In this document: piece by piece, positions 24,601-33,490 of the stretch
Position numbering within the stretch: position 1 is the stretch's first letter
Layout of the letters: each line of letters starts with the position of its first letter
DNA from: Paenibacillus mangrovi
GTDB lineage: Bacteria > Bacillota > Bacilli > Paenibacillales > Paenibacillaceae
Reading direction: 5' to 3'
Assembly (NCBI RefSeq): GCF_022898935.1
Contig: NZ_JALIRP010000012.1
Coordinates: 1-64,000 of the forward strand
DNA: 64,000 nucleotides
Made by a program: the position numbers and the translations under genes
Notes under the pieces: model-generated
The model's input: only the letters and a program-made list of their open reading frames with translations
Database searches by the model: none
What the model was told of the DNA's origin: nothing

Positions 24601-27081
24601 GTAGTCATCATCAAAATCCGTTTCCACGTGCAATCTGTTCAAATAGGACTTGGGAGTCGCATACATCACGATGTCGCTAAGGATGCCTCTCAAAGATCTC
24701 AGTTCGACAAAGCTGAAGCCATCGTTTCCTTCAGCAGTGACTGCTACCGTGATCCAGTTATTCTCCCCTGGTACGATATAATCCGTTATATCAGCATCCC
24801 ATGCGTTAAATGCGCCGCGGTGCTCGCGAACGAATTTGCCGTTCACCCATACTCGAGCGAAGCTAAATGCCTTGTCTACACGCAGGAATACCTTTTTATT
24901 TGCAAAATCATTCGGAACAAAAACCTGCTGCTTGTAGGGCATCTCCATGTTATTCCCTGGATAGAAAGGAGCATCTCCATATCCGCCGGTCCAGTCGGGG
25001 TCTTCAGGCTTATACACCGCAAATCCCTCGGCATCCAGGTCGCCAGGTATTCTTGCTTTATCCCAGGAAGAAAGATCGGTGGAGTTTCTCCAGAATCCAT
25101 TTTGCGGATGCATCGTAAAGTACCACATTCCGTCGAGTGAAATCTTTGAAGTTTCGACGCCATCTACTTCTATCGGAATAGGATTTACAACTACACGGTC
25201 GTAGTTATCGGTATTAGGCTCATCATACATGGGAATTACAGGAACCACTTCACTTGGCTTGGCAAATACCTGAATTTCACGTATCCCCAACTTTTTACCG
25301 CTTTTTGCACCCAGTATCTTGATTCTCATATATTTTCGGTGTGTTTCAAGTTTTGAAAATACATGATCCATGGAACTTATAGAGCCCAAATTGTTATTGG
25401 CATACGTGTACCAAGAAAATCCATCCGAAGAGGTTTCCACCACATATCTATAGTTAGCTGCATCTTCAACCCAATTCATCTTTAGCTTGTAAAAATCATA
25501 GTAGGTTCCTAAGTCGATCTGGATCCACTGACCAGCATTATTATTGGCCGGCTGCCATGAAGTCGTTGTATTCCCATCAATCGCTTTGGCTGCTTCATAA
25601 CCAGTCAGAGAAGAAGATGCTGTAACCGTTTTGCCCGCAGCCACATTTTCTACATTTTCTTCAGTACCCAAATAATATACGTAATTTGCTACTTCAGAAT
25701 CGCGAATTCCCTCTTTCATAGCATAAGCCCTAATCGTCATGTCCCCTGCTATTGAAATAGGCCCTTGATAAAGCTTTTTGGTTAACGAGCTGGTTGGGTC
25801 ACTTCCATCATCTGTGTAATAAATAATGGAACCTTCAACCGATTCTAATATAATTAAGTCGTCTTTTGTAAGGGTAGAATTCGTAAGGAAATTACTTTGA
25901 ACGCGCGGCAACTTGTGTACGTCATAAATCTCTAGTTCGAGTATAGCCGACCAAGCATCTGCCTCAAGCATTTCAAATTTCACATACACTGCTTCCACAG
26001 GAGCAAAAGAAACTTGGATATCCTTTTTTAGCTCCTCTGTTGTAACCGTGTGTTCAACCACGTTTTTCCACGTTTGACCATCATCAGAAGCTAAAATACG
26101 GAACTTCTTCACACGCTGATCTTGTTTGAAGTAATCATTATACCAACCCTTAAGAACTATCGTGTCGAATGTCTTTCTTGCTTTAAGCTGCAGAGTAAGA
26201 TCGAATGGTTGCCCCTTATCTGCCTGCGCATAACTGTTTAATCGTCCATCTACAGCATGAGTAGCAGGATGACCACTATATTCAGGTTCGCTTATGCTAG
26301 CTCTACTGCCTAATGCAAGGTTAGGATACAGGGACAAATCTATGCCTTCATTTGAATTCGTTTTTTTGGAATAAACCTCAAGCTCTCCTGCTACCGCCCA
26401 ATTACTCGCTTGCGGCATGAACAGTTTAATATACCGGGCATGCTGTGTAGACGTGGGCATAAAGTACATATCATTATACGTACTCCCCCCCTCATCCACT
26501 AGCTCACCTAACTGAGACCAGGTAGATTTGTCATTCGATATTTGGATCGTATATTGGGTCACATTATTATTGTTTCCAAAGCCTAAATTCAGCTTGCGGA
26601 AAACAACTAAATTAATATCGCTTGTCGCTCCTAGATCGACAGTAAGCTCCCAATCTTTAGCGCCGATGACACTTGAACCATCTACTTGCGCAAACTCTTT
26701 CAAATTGCCATCGGTTAATTTGTCGGACGTGTGCGGGCCACCCGATCCATTATAGCAAAGGAGATTGCTCTCTACCCCTTTACCTTTTGCCACATTTGTT
26801 AGTGCTTCTATTGCCGGAAAATCTGCTGGTAATTTTGTGGTAATAGTGGTGTCAACTTTATCTGAACTGTAGACAGCGTCGGTCACACTGTTATTTGGGG
26901 CATCTGCTCCTGTGGATGCTTCTTCAGGTTCTTGAACAGCAGCGTCTTGATTCGTTTCTTCCATTTGCAACTGGTCGTCAATACGATCGGCATAGGCATT
27001 TGAAGTTGTAGTCGTTTGAAAAAACATTGTGAAAATCATTGAAACAGAACAGATAATGGCCAGGCACCTTTTTTTCCACAT
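21316..27081 (-). CDS. Multidomain GH2 family glycoside hydrolase (beta-galactosidase type)
   Basis: A 1921-residue secreted enzyme. Signal peptide (1-32). Two F5/8C (discoidin) carbohydrate-binding domains (about 85-245 and 250-390), a chitobiase-like domain (about 405-475), a third F5/8C (about 478-630), then the GH2 core: jelly-roll (about 650-810), Ig-like (about 820-930) and TIM barrel (about 940-1230). The GH2 acid/base is the Glu of IANETSW and the nucleophile is likely the Glu of VWDEYAHD. A beta-galactosidase-like C-terminal sandwich follows, a fourth F5/8C (about 1640-1740), an OmpL47-like stretch and the repeated C-terminal module (1804-1921). The four F5/8C domains suggest a branched or plant/host glycan target (inference). 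First gene transcribed after the importer cluster. Confidence 0.85.
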   Translation of the reverse strand: MWKKRCLAIICSVSMIFTMFFQTTTTSNAYADRIDDQLQMEETNQDAAVQEPEEASTGADAPNNSVTDAVYSSDKVDTTITTKLPADFPAIEALTNVAKGKGVESNLLCYNGSGGPHTSDKLTDGNLKEFAQVDGSSVIGAKDWELTVDLGATSDINLVVFRKLNLGFGNNNNVTQYTIQISNDKSTWSQLGELVDEGGSTYNDMYFMPTSTQHARYIKLFMPQASNWAVAGELEVYSKKTNSNEGIDLSLYPNLALGSRASISEPEYSGHPATHAVDGRLNSYAQADKGQPFDLTLQLKARKTFDTIVLKGWYNDYFKQDQRVKKFRILASDDGQTWKNVVEHTVTTEELKKDIQVSFAPVEAVYVKFEMLEADAWSAILELEIYDVHKLPRVQSNFLTNSTLTKDDLIILESVEGSIIYYTDDGSDPTSSLTKKLYQGPISIAGDMTIRAYAMKEGIRDSEVANYVYYLGTEENVENVAAGKTVTASSSLTGYEAAKAIDGNTTTSWQPANNNAGQWIQIDLGTYYDFYKLKMNWVEDAANYRYVVETSSDGFSWYTYANNNLGSISSMDHVFSKLETHRKYMRIKILGAKSGKKLGIREIQVFAKPSEVVPVIPMYDEPNTDNYDRVVVNPIPIEVDGVETSKISLDGMWYFTMHPQNGFWRNSTDLSSWDKARIPGDLDAEGFAVYKPEDPDWTGGYGDAPFYPGNNMEMPYKQQVFVPNDFANKKVFLRVDKAFSFARVWVNGKFVREHRGAFNAWDADITDYIVPGENNWITVAVTAEGNDGFSFVELRSLRGILSDIVMYATPKSYLNRLHVETDFDDDYNNATLTVMSNAFLEAGKTADVELSLKDMNGEDVPLTPGKIEIAKSFTDYNVNIPISKPAKWDDEHPNLYELTAKLKVDGSVIETVKKKIGFRKITIEKVNGGNVFKINGVARKLHGVNYHTVYGGDGIAYDMDSEKLLLEKAKQNNINYIRAAHYPLSDKTLELCDQLGIYVEQENSITFDFTPGSNSDVKYRNYLLHAVSEMVEKDRSHPSIVMWSIANETSWGENHRLTSEYIKKVIPSIPTKFSWGGQVPDNAPIDIHSNHYKFDGVGKAGRPTVWDEYAHDYSHGNEAQIRFDPGLRENYYQVIKQNWEEIYSNPINLGGAIWDYTDNTYEGKNRVMGNSNWGQIDAWGRDKPEIWATKNVYAPPQYKGADAVSYPGKSAPLKLQYENRYDTVSFNDDDFEILYTVEGKGNGTITSSLAPKQTGDIEVPAPSQGWQLGDKITVEFYKTTAGIRRNVVTNRVTIGTPKYTFAKGNVVAPEVKDAADRIMVTGDNFEISFSKTTGKITGGSYKGEPVLVGGPHLNLGMNSLGDWTLSNLSYEIKDGSAVIIIDGKYGDMGCVFTLNIDSSGRIETKYQMKNSSNIGTYEVGLAYDLASSTDTISWQRDGYLNFYPDNQLGRLAGTAVKENEWKRQYGVKPAMEWKDDEKDFYHYGVNDQGGRGTTDFRASKTNLYYAEMGFNNSDAVVSVFGNGTGSVRASINPDQSVRLNINNAWGYPVNGLAGIGEKKVSVAPNYTNTAVISIADTKNNYNLTYEPVMDNIARKASVTASSQYNANFAPSKAVDGIIGSTSEWASKGEMNPWIQLNWASPQTINTITFYDRPNLSDWAPGGTLTFSDGSTLSVSGIPNDGSGYSVTFPSKTVTWVKFQVSGGSGANVGLSEIEVYNVPPTNTDSSPPITTDNAPTGWVNQDTIITLNAVDVDSGVATTYFTLDGGAEQSGNTITLKTEGIHTLVYWSVDKAGNVEEKRTATVRIDKTAPTLSVQLDQASLWPANHKMVTVNATLDANDAESGVASVVLTSITSNEPDSGQGDIQARIGTEDTSFQLRAERLGQGSGRIYTITYTVTDKAGNTAVATATVTVPHDQSGKSE

Positions 27082-27214
27082 ATGTTATTCCTCCAGTTCT
27101 TAAAATTTGATTTCCAGAGCTGAACTATGTTGGAGAGAAAGAAGAGCTACAACCTTACGATAACCCCTCTCTTAAAAGTGCTTTCGTGTATTGACGAGAT
27201 GAAGCTGAGAAGCA

Positions 27215-27253
27215 AAAAAGAACTTTCATATCCTCATAATAGGATATGAAAGT
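27215..27253 (-). terminator. Terminator of the sugar importer operon
   Basis: Minus strand: perfect 13-bp stem ACTTTCATATCCT / AGGATATGAAAGT, 6-nt loop, T6. It ends the permease-permease-lipoprotein unit. Confidence 0.9.
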
Positions 27254-27272
27254 CCCCTGATAAAATAACTAA

Positions 27273-28844
27273 CTACTTGTTCTCCGCTTTCCAAGCGTCC
27301 AATTGTTTTTGCTTCTCAGCAATAATCTTGTCGGCTCCTGCAGTTTTCAATTTCTCTAAGAATTGAGGCAAGTACTTTTCAGGGTCTACAGAACCACTGG
27401 AGATGGCATAGTATAGCTCATCGATGGCAGCATCAACGTTTGCCTTCTCGGTCTTCACTGGCGTAAAGTCAAATACGAATCCGAGCGCATTGGAAGGGGT
27501 CGCATTTTTATTCAGATCAACCCACATATTCAAAAACTTGTTGTCGACTTCTCCACCTTTTGGGTCTCCTTCAGATAAATACGAAAGCGTCATGTTGCCG
27601 AATTCCCAAGGAGCAAAGATTTGATAGCCGCCGTCTGCGTTCGTTTCAATCCGATTCTCGGCTACTTTCTTGTAATGCTTGCCCTCAACGCCCCAGACAA
27701 GCGTGTTGTAAATTTCCTTGTCCGTGTTCAGCAGATTGAGGAACATCATTGCTCTTTCCTTGTTCGGAGAATTGGCAGATATGGCCGTAATGGTCGCTGC
27801 AGCCTTATCGGTCGTCAGCAGCGGCTTCACAAATTGCATATCGTAAGACTGCACATCTTTGTTGAAGTTAGACATTCTTCCCGGCGATTCCATACCGGCT
27901 TTTTCAAAGTCTTCGGTGCCCAGATCGATCTGGCCTAACACCAGAGCGTTTTTACCTGCCTTACGGTCTGCTGATGTTTCTTTTAAGGTTGCAGCGTCTT
28001 TCCTTAAATAGCCTTTGGTGTACCAGTCTCTCATCATCGTTACATATTCTTTGAATTCCGGAGTCTCATACTGATTGATTACCTTGCTGCCGTCTTTTAA
28101 GTACAGATCCCCCGGAGTCTTAGGGTCGCCTAAAGATTCCAGACCGAACATAGGCGGAGCTGTAAAGAATGGATCAACCCCCTGACTATATTCCCAAGGA
28201 ATGAGATTCGGCTCGTTTTTCTTTACCGTTTCAAGGAACGGCGTCAAATCCGACAGCTTCGTAACGGATTTCCAGTCAAGTTTGTACTTATCTGCTACCG
28301 TTTTTTGGATTTCATAGCCATATCCGGCGGTTGATTGCTGAAAGACAGGAACGCCGTAAATTTGCCCTTTTACAGTAACGGCTTTCCAGAACTTATCGGG
28401 TATCCCTTTCTTCGTGTCAGGAGCGTATTTGTCAATTAATTCATCCAGCGGCGCGTACGCCCCATTGGCTACGTTTTGGAAATAGTTATTAAAATTCGAT
28501 GCCGTCCAGACCAGATCGTAGGGTTCACCCGCACCCATGACGACCTTCATTTTCTCCTCATATGCTCCCCAGTCAATCAGCTTGAGATGAATCGTGGCAT
28601 TGATTTTCGGCTGAACAAGCTTGTTCAAGGCATCCTCTACAGACTGCAAATCCTTCTGCGGCGAGTTCGGGAAGTAGTACGTCAGCTCTACTGGCTTCAA
28701 AGCTTCTTCCTTTGTCTGTTCAGTCGCAGCTCCTTCCGGCTTCTTCGAATCGGTCGCAGTCGGTTCCTCTTTACTGCTGGTCCCGCAACCTGAAAGCACG
28801 ATCGAAAGCGCGGCTGTAATACCTAATAGTTTTTTCATTTTCAT
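27273..28844 (-). CDS. Carbohydrate ABC transporter substrate-binding lipoprotein (LplA-like)
   Basis: A 523-residue extracellular solute-binding lipoprotein. The signal ends in the lipobox LSGC (C about residue 21), followed by a Ser/Glu-rich linker. The body is the large LplA/YtcQ-type binding protein (FDLVWTASNFNNYF, DPFFTAPPMFGLE, GEFDLG-like segments). These proteins deliver complex oligosaccharides to a two-permease importer. The start is at ATG 28844 with GGAGGT 8 nt upstream. It lies 62 bp after the second permease in the transcription order. Confidence 0.9.
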   Translation of the reverse strand: MKMKKLLGITAALSIVLSGCGTSSKEEPTATDSKKPEGAATEQTKEEALKPVELTYYFPNSPQKDLQSVEDALNKLVQPKINATIHLKLIDWGAYEEKMKVVMGAGEPYDLVWTASNFNNYFQNVANGAYAPLDELIDKYAPDTKKGIPDKFWKAVTVKGQIYGVPVFQQSTAGYGYEIQKTVADKYKLDWKSVTKLSDLTPFLETVKKNEPNLIPWEYSQGVDPFFTAPPMFGLESLGDPKTPGDLYLKDGSKVINQYETPEFKEYVTMMRDWYTKGYLRKDAATLKETSADRKAGKNALVLGQIDLGTEDFEKAGMESPGRMSNFNKDVQSYDMQFVKPLLTTDKAAATITAISANSPNKERAMMFLNLLNTDKEIYNTLVWGVEGKHYKKVAENRIETNADGGYQIFAPWEFGNMTLSYLSEGDPKGGEVDNKFLNMWVDLNKNATPSNALGFVFDFTPVKTEKANVDAAIDELYYAISSGSVDPEKYLPQFLEKLKTAGADKIIAEKQKQLDAWKAENK

Positions 28845-28909
28845 CACTCACTCATGACCTCCAATTTTTTTATATTAGCTAAACGGGTGGATACCCGGTA
28901 AAGCAGCCT

Positions 28910-29779
28910 TTAAGATTTTACCGCGCCGAGTGTAAGCCCTTTTACGAAATACTTCTGCAGAAAAGGGTATGTAATCACGATCGGCCCAACTGCCAAGACG
29001 CATGTCGCCATCCTGGCCGTCTCATCCGGTTGCATCGCGGCAGCCCTCGCTGTCAAGGCATTCCCCTGGAGAAAAGCTATATTGTTCATGATGGACTGAA
29101 GGAGAAACTGCAGCGTGTACAATTTGCTGTTCTCAATGAAAAGGGCGGCTGTAAACCAATCGTTCCAGTAAAATACCGCTACGAATAGCCCGATTGTAGC
29201 CAGTACAGGTGTCGACAAGGGAACGACCAGCTTTAAAAACGTATTGAATTCGCCTGAACCATCGATTCTTGCAGATTCTATAATGGATTCCGGAATCGTT
29301 CTGAAAAAATTCCTCATGATCAATACGTTCACCGATGAAACCAGATAAGGCAATATGAGAACGAATATCGTATCTTTAAGGTGAAGGTATTTTGAGAGCA
29401 AAATATACCATGGTACCAATCCCCCGCTGAACAGCAGGCAAAATACCACCAGAAAAGAGACCACATTTCTGTACTTGACTTCATTTCTTGAGAGGCTGTA
29501 GGCAAACATCGAAGAGATCACGAGATGAAGCAGTGTACCTGCGATTGTAACAATAATGGTAACTCCATATGCTGTTAGTATGGGGGAATTCCCCGACAGG
29601 ATATATGTGTAAGCATCAAAACTGAATTTCTGTGGAATGAGATGATACCCGTTCTGGAATATAGACTGTTCATCGGTTAACGAAACGGAAAGAACAAGGA
29701 GTAAAGGGATTATGCATATTGCGGAATACACCATAAAGCTGAAATTAATTGCAATTTTCGATAAAGAAAGCTGTTTCAT
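28910..29779 (-). CDS. Carbohydrate ABC transporter permease (LplC-like)
   Basis: A 289-residue inner-membrane permease with six helices. The EAA loop is visible as ESARIDGSGEFNTFLKLVVPLSTP, the coupling region to the ATPase, which matches MalG/LplC-type importers (the usual EAAxxDGA pattern appears as ESARIDGSG). It works with the 29792-30763 permease and the 27273 binding protein. AGGAGG 7 nt before ATG. The pair lacks a nearby ATPase gene, typical of importers served by a shared MsmX-type ATPase. Confidence 0.92.
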   Translation of the reverse strand: MKQLSLSKIAINFSFMVYSAICIIPLLLVLSVSLTDEQSIFQNGYHLIPQKFSFDAYTYILSGNSPILTAYGVTIIVTIAGTLLHLVISSMFAYSLSRNEVKYRNVVSFLVVFCLLFSGGLVPWYILLSKYLHLKDTIFVLILPYLVSSVNVLIMRNFFRTIPESIIESARIDGSGEFNTFLKLVVPLSTPVLATIGLFVAVFYWNDWFTAALFIENSKLYTLQFLLQSIMNNIAFLQGNALTARAAAMQPDETARMATCVLAVGPIVITYPFLQKYFVKGLTLGAVKS

Positions 29780-29791
29780 TTCGCCATCCTC

Positions 29792-30763
29792 CTAGAACAA
29801 AGCACTGTCACGATCATAAAGTCGAATAAAATAATTGGATACAAGAACGAGAACGAATCCTACGCAAGATTGGTAGAAGCCAACCGCTGTCGACATTCCG
29901 AAATCGCTCATTTGCTTAAGGGCTCGATATACGTAAGTATCGATGACATTGGTTGCGCTGAATAACACGCCCGATTCCCTAGGCAAATTATAAAACATGC
30001 CCCAATCTCCAAAAGCAGCGTAGAAAATTTTCCCGGCCTGCAGCAGCACTAAGGTTATCGTAATGGGAGCAAGCATGGGAATCGTGATTCGGAACGCTTG
30101 CTGAAATCTGCTGGCGCCGTCCATTTTGGCCGCCTCATAATAATCTGTCGAGATCCCGGAAATACCCGCTGCAAAGATGACAGCAAAATACCCCACGTTT
30201 TTCCAAACATAAGCCGCCGGCAGAATAAATCTCCAGTAAATGGGTTCCGAGTACCATTGTATAGGATCTATTCCAAACCACCCTTGAAGGAGATGGTTCA
30301 AAATTCCTTTATCCACGCTTAGAAAAGAATAAAGCAAATATTCGGCTACGATCCACGACAGCAGGTAAGGAAGAAGCAAAATGCTTTTGTATGCACCTGC
30401 AAGAAAGCGGTTACTAATTCCATCGATCAGGATCGCAGTAATCATAGCAAGTCCAATACCGAGAATAATAAATATGATGTTATAAAAGATCGTGTTGAAG
30501 GTAATTTGAAAAAGAGCATCTGATTTGAAAAGAAACTCAAAATTTTTAAAGCCAATCCATGGGCTTCCCAGGATCCCCTTAAACGGGTTGTATTCCTGGA
30601 ACGCAATGACGACCCCAAACATCGGTAAGTAATAAATAATAATAATGAAGAGCAGCCCGGGAAGCATCATGGCATAAAACGTCTTGTTCCTAATGATTTC
30701 ACTAAAAAAAGGTAATCGTCGACGAACACTTGTTGATTTGGTCTTAGAGCTCGTGGTTATCAT
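29792..30763 (-). CDS. Carbohydrate ABC transporter permease (LplB-like)
   Basis: A 323-residue inner-membrane permease with six helices and a basic N-terminus. The EAA motif is YEAAKMDGASRFQQAFRITIPMLAP, followed by the conserved C-terminal SDFGMSTAVGFYQSCVGF, typical of LplB. First gene of the importer operon, 12 bp before the second permease. AAGGAGG lies 10 nt before the ATG. It is divergent from the 31012 regulator, 248 bp away; that intergenic region should hold the operon promoter and regulator site, but I could not fix them. Confidence 0.92.
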   Translation of the reverse strand: MITTSSKTKSTSVRRRLPFFSEIIRNKTFYAMMLPGLLFIIIIYYLPMFGVVIAFQEYNPFKGILGSPWIGFKNFEFLFKSDALFQITFNTIFYNIIFIILGIGLAMITAILIDGISNRFLAGAYKSILLLPYLLSWIVAEYLLYSFLSVDKGILNHLLQGWFGIDPIQWYSEPIYWRFILPAAYVWKNVGYFAVIFAAGISGISTDYYEAAKMDGASRFQQAFRITIPMLAPITITLVLLQAGKIFYAAFGDWGMFYNLPRESGVLFSATNVIDTYVYRALKQMSDFGMSTAVGFYQSCVGFVLVLVSNYFIRLYDRDSALF

Positions 30764-31011
30764 CCATTGATGTCCTCCTTGAATTCGTTTGTACTGCCAA
30801 TCATAATTTCGTGCCTCAAGAAAGGAAACAATAAGATTTAGAAATAACTCCGATTTTTAGATCATCTACTTCCAAAATAACACTAAATCTCTAAAAAATG
30901 ATTCTTCACCGCATTTCAAACCATTTTTTCCGTTTCTTTTTAATCCTTAATCCGATAAAATAAACTTAACATTAACATCATCTTCCATTCTATAAAGAGG
31001 GGGATTTTCGG

Positions 31012-33387
31012 TTGAACTTGGTTTCTTTTAAGGCACGTACCAGCATGTTTAAAAAACTGCTCATCTCCTTCGTCGCCATTATAACGGCCTTGATCTTTGT
31101 CCTTTCTTCCATGCTGTACTATAACTACACTTCTTCATCCATTGAAATGCTGAAAGAAATGAAGACCGATATTTTGTCCAAAACCAGCTACAGCGCCGTA
31201 TATATGGATACCCTCTCCAAGAAATTCTGCCAATCGCTGTCGCTAAATAACTCCATCATCGCATTCGCAAACAGCAATAATGAGGATATTCTGAACATCA
31301 GCAAGGCCATTCAAACATTAAGTGCTCTAGCCATACCCAACACCTACATACAGTCCGCCTATGTCTATAATCGAAAAATTGACACGATCATCGCTACTCC
31401 ATCGAACACGTTTTACAGCAGCTCCGACTTTTATGACAGGGAGATTATTCAGATGCTGAATCTTCCTCAAAATAGCAAGACTCCGATCCTTTATCCGATT
31501 CCTAGAAGAATCGCTAATCCAGAAGGCTCCAATACGGAATACGTGAATGTATACACCTATATCTTGTTCGATACGAGTGACAATCGGCAAAACTTCAACA
31601 GTGCCATTGTTTTGAACGTAGATGCCGATTGGCTTAGAATGACGATTTCATCCATTGACAACAAGATGAGCGGTGATGGCAACGAGCTTTTGGTAGTCGA
31701 TAAAAGCGGTGTGATCGTAAGCCACTCTTCGCCTGACATGTTCATGCAGCAAATCGCTGATCAAGGCTATTTCCAAAAAGCCATCTCTACTAAGGCTTCC
31801 TCCGGCACTTTTTTCGATCATCTCGATCATAAAAAAGTCGTCGTTTCCTATGTTTCATCTGAGAATTTGGGATGGATTTTTCTCAGCATAACGCCGTATG
31901 AAACCGTCTTCTCGAGCGTCCAAAGAAATGGAACGATTACCATTGGATTTTGTTTGATGATCCTGCTCCTGGGATTATTTTTCGCTTTCCTTGCTTCCGT
32001 AAAGCTGTATCGTCCAATCGGCGCCCTTACGAAAGGCATAAAGCAAAAACTAAACCAGGAAAGCAAGCCGGAAAATCATATGGATGAGGTCAGTTTTCTT
32101 GCGAGCGCTTTCAATGGAATGTTCGATAAAACAGTCATTTTGGAGCAAATGAAAAGGGATAGCACGCCCCTCTTAAAAAACAGCTTTTTAAAACAAGTAT
32201 TGAGTGGTCAGGTCCTGCTTCCGAGTAATTCTATCGCAGTTGCAAATAAAGAACTCAATATACATTTGGATTTTACAAACCATCTGTTTATGTATCTGTT
32301 AAAAATCGACTTCTACAAAGAGTTTACCGATAAGCACAATGAGAAGGACAGATCCTTATATAAATATGCGATTGCCAATATAACCAAAGAAATTACCTCA
32401 GAACATTTTCGAAACGAAGTTGTTGATACCGCCTCCGACCACTTTGTTGTCCTGGCTGACTTGAGTGGGAAGCCATCCAATCCAGAGGTTTTATACAGCA
32501 CGTTTTATACCATCGCTCACAAAATTCAACATCAGGTCAAACAGTATTTGAATATTTCGTTATCCGGTACGCTGGGCTACGTTATTGAATCTTCCTTGGA
32601 AATAAAAAATATTTATGAAGACACACTTAATCTCTCGATGTATAGAATCAAATACGGACACTTTAGCATCCTTACACCGGAAATTTTGCAGAATATTGAT
32701 AGCAGCAGCTTTTACTTTCCGAGTGCCAAAGAAAAACAACTCATTGATCTTCTTAAACTCGGAAAGGGCGAATCCGCGAAAGAAGCATACAAGGAGATTA
32801 TCACAGCGATTGAGCGTTCTTCTTATGACAATATCATTACATCGACCATCTATCTGTTTTTTACGATTTACAACGCTCTGAACCATATCGTTGACGGTAA
32901 GCGATCCAAATTGAATTCCATCTCCATTGATTTTCTCAGTAAAGTAAACAGCCTGGAAACGCTTGAGGAAATCGAACAGACCATTTTCAGCCTGATTGAT
33001 GAGATTATTGTTCTAAAAAGCGATGTGAAGAGCCGAAAAAGGAATGAGATCGTGGAATCGGTTATTGAACTCATCAGTGAAAACTACTCGGATAAAAACC
33101 TTTCCCTGAATAGCTGTGCAGAGGTTCTTTCCCTATCATCCGTATATCTTGGTAAACTGTTCAAGAATTCAACGGGTAAATCCGTAGCGGAATACATTAC
33201 GGCGGTCCGAATGGAGAAGATCAAGCAGTATTTGGAGCAGAGCAGCATGCCGATCAATGAAATTCTGGAGAAGTGCGGCATGGAAAAGTCGAATTACTTT
33301 TATACCAGCTTCAAAAAATATTTTGGCATCTCGCTAACCGAATATAGACTTAATGCCGTCAAGATCAAAGATGAGTATGTCCCTTGA
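31012..33387 (+). CDS. Membrane-bound AraC-family transcriptional regulator
   Basis: A 791-residue sensor-regulator. N-terminal transmembrane helix (about 12-35), an extracytoplasmic sensor region (about 36-300), a second helix (about 305-330), a HAMP-like/linker region (about 335-400), a middle domain (about 400-640) and a C-terminal AraC-type double helix-turn-helix (about 690-791; NLSLNSCAEVLSLSSVYLGKLFK and a second HTH SMPINEILEKCGMEKSNYF). Such one-component regulators sense sugars outside the cell and activate divergent uptake and hydrolase genes. TTG start at 31012 with GAGGGGG 9 nt upstream. Divergently placed towards the importer and glycosidase genes, so it probably controls them. 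Confidence 0.88.
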   Translation: MNLVSFKARTSMFKKLLISFVAIITALIFVLSSMLYYNYTSSSIEMLKEMKTDILSKTSYSAVYMDTLSKKFCQSLSLNNSIIAFANSNNEDILNISKAIQTLSALAIPNTYIQSAYVYNRKIDTIIATPSNTFYSSSDFYDREIIQMLNLPQNSKTPILYPIPRRIANPEGSNTEYVNVYTYILFDTSDNRQNFNSAIVLNVDADWLRMTISSIDNKMSGDGNELLVVDKSGVIVSHSSPDMFMQQIADQGYFQKAISTKASSGTFFDHLDHKKVVVSYVSSENLGWIFLSITPYETVFSSVQRNGTITIGFCLMILLLGLFFAFLASVKLYRPIGALTKGIKQKLNQESKPENHMDEVSFLASAFNGMFDKTVILEQMKRDSTPLLKNSFLKQVLSGQVLLPSNSIAVANKELNIHLDFTNHLFMYLLKIDFYKEFTDKHNEKDRSLYKYAIANITKEITSEHFRNEVVDTASDHFVVLADLSGKPSNPEVLYSTFYTIAHKIQHQVKQYLNISLSGTLGYVIESSLEIKNIYEDTLNLSMYRIKYGHFSILTPEILQNIDSSSFYFPSAKEKQLIDLLKLGKGESAKEAYKEIITAIERSSYDNIITSTIYLFFTIYNALNHIVDGKRSKLNSISIDFLSKVNSLETLEEIEQTIFSLIDEIIVLKSDVKSRKRNEIVESVIELISENYSDKNLSLNSCAEVLSLSSVYLGKLFKNSTGKSVAEYITAVRMEKIKQYLEQSSMPINEILEKCGMEKSNYFYTSFKKYFGISLTEYRLNAVKIKDEYVP

Positions 33388-33400
33388 GAATGACGACGAC

Positions 33401-33443
33401 AAAAAAGCCGGAAACCTCTCGCTGCGAGAGACTCCGGCTTTTG
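33401..33443. terminator. Shared terminator between the regulator and the hydrolase
   Basis: AAAAGCCGGA / TCCGGCTTTT-type stem with an inner CTCTCG-CTG-CGAGAG stem and A/T runs on both sides, between two convergent genes. Confidence 0.85.
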
Positions 33444-33490
33444 TTCATCACATGAAGCTGTAATAGGGTGAATCATCTTCCTTCAGCATA

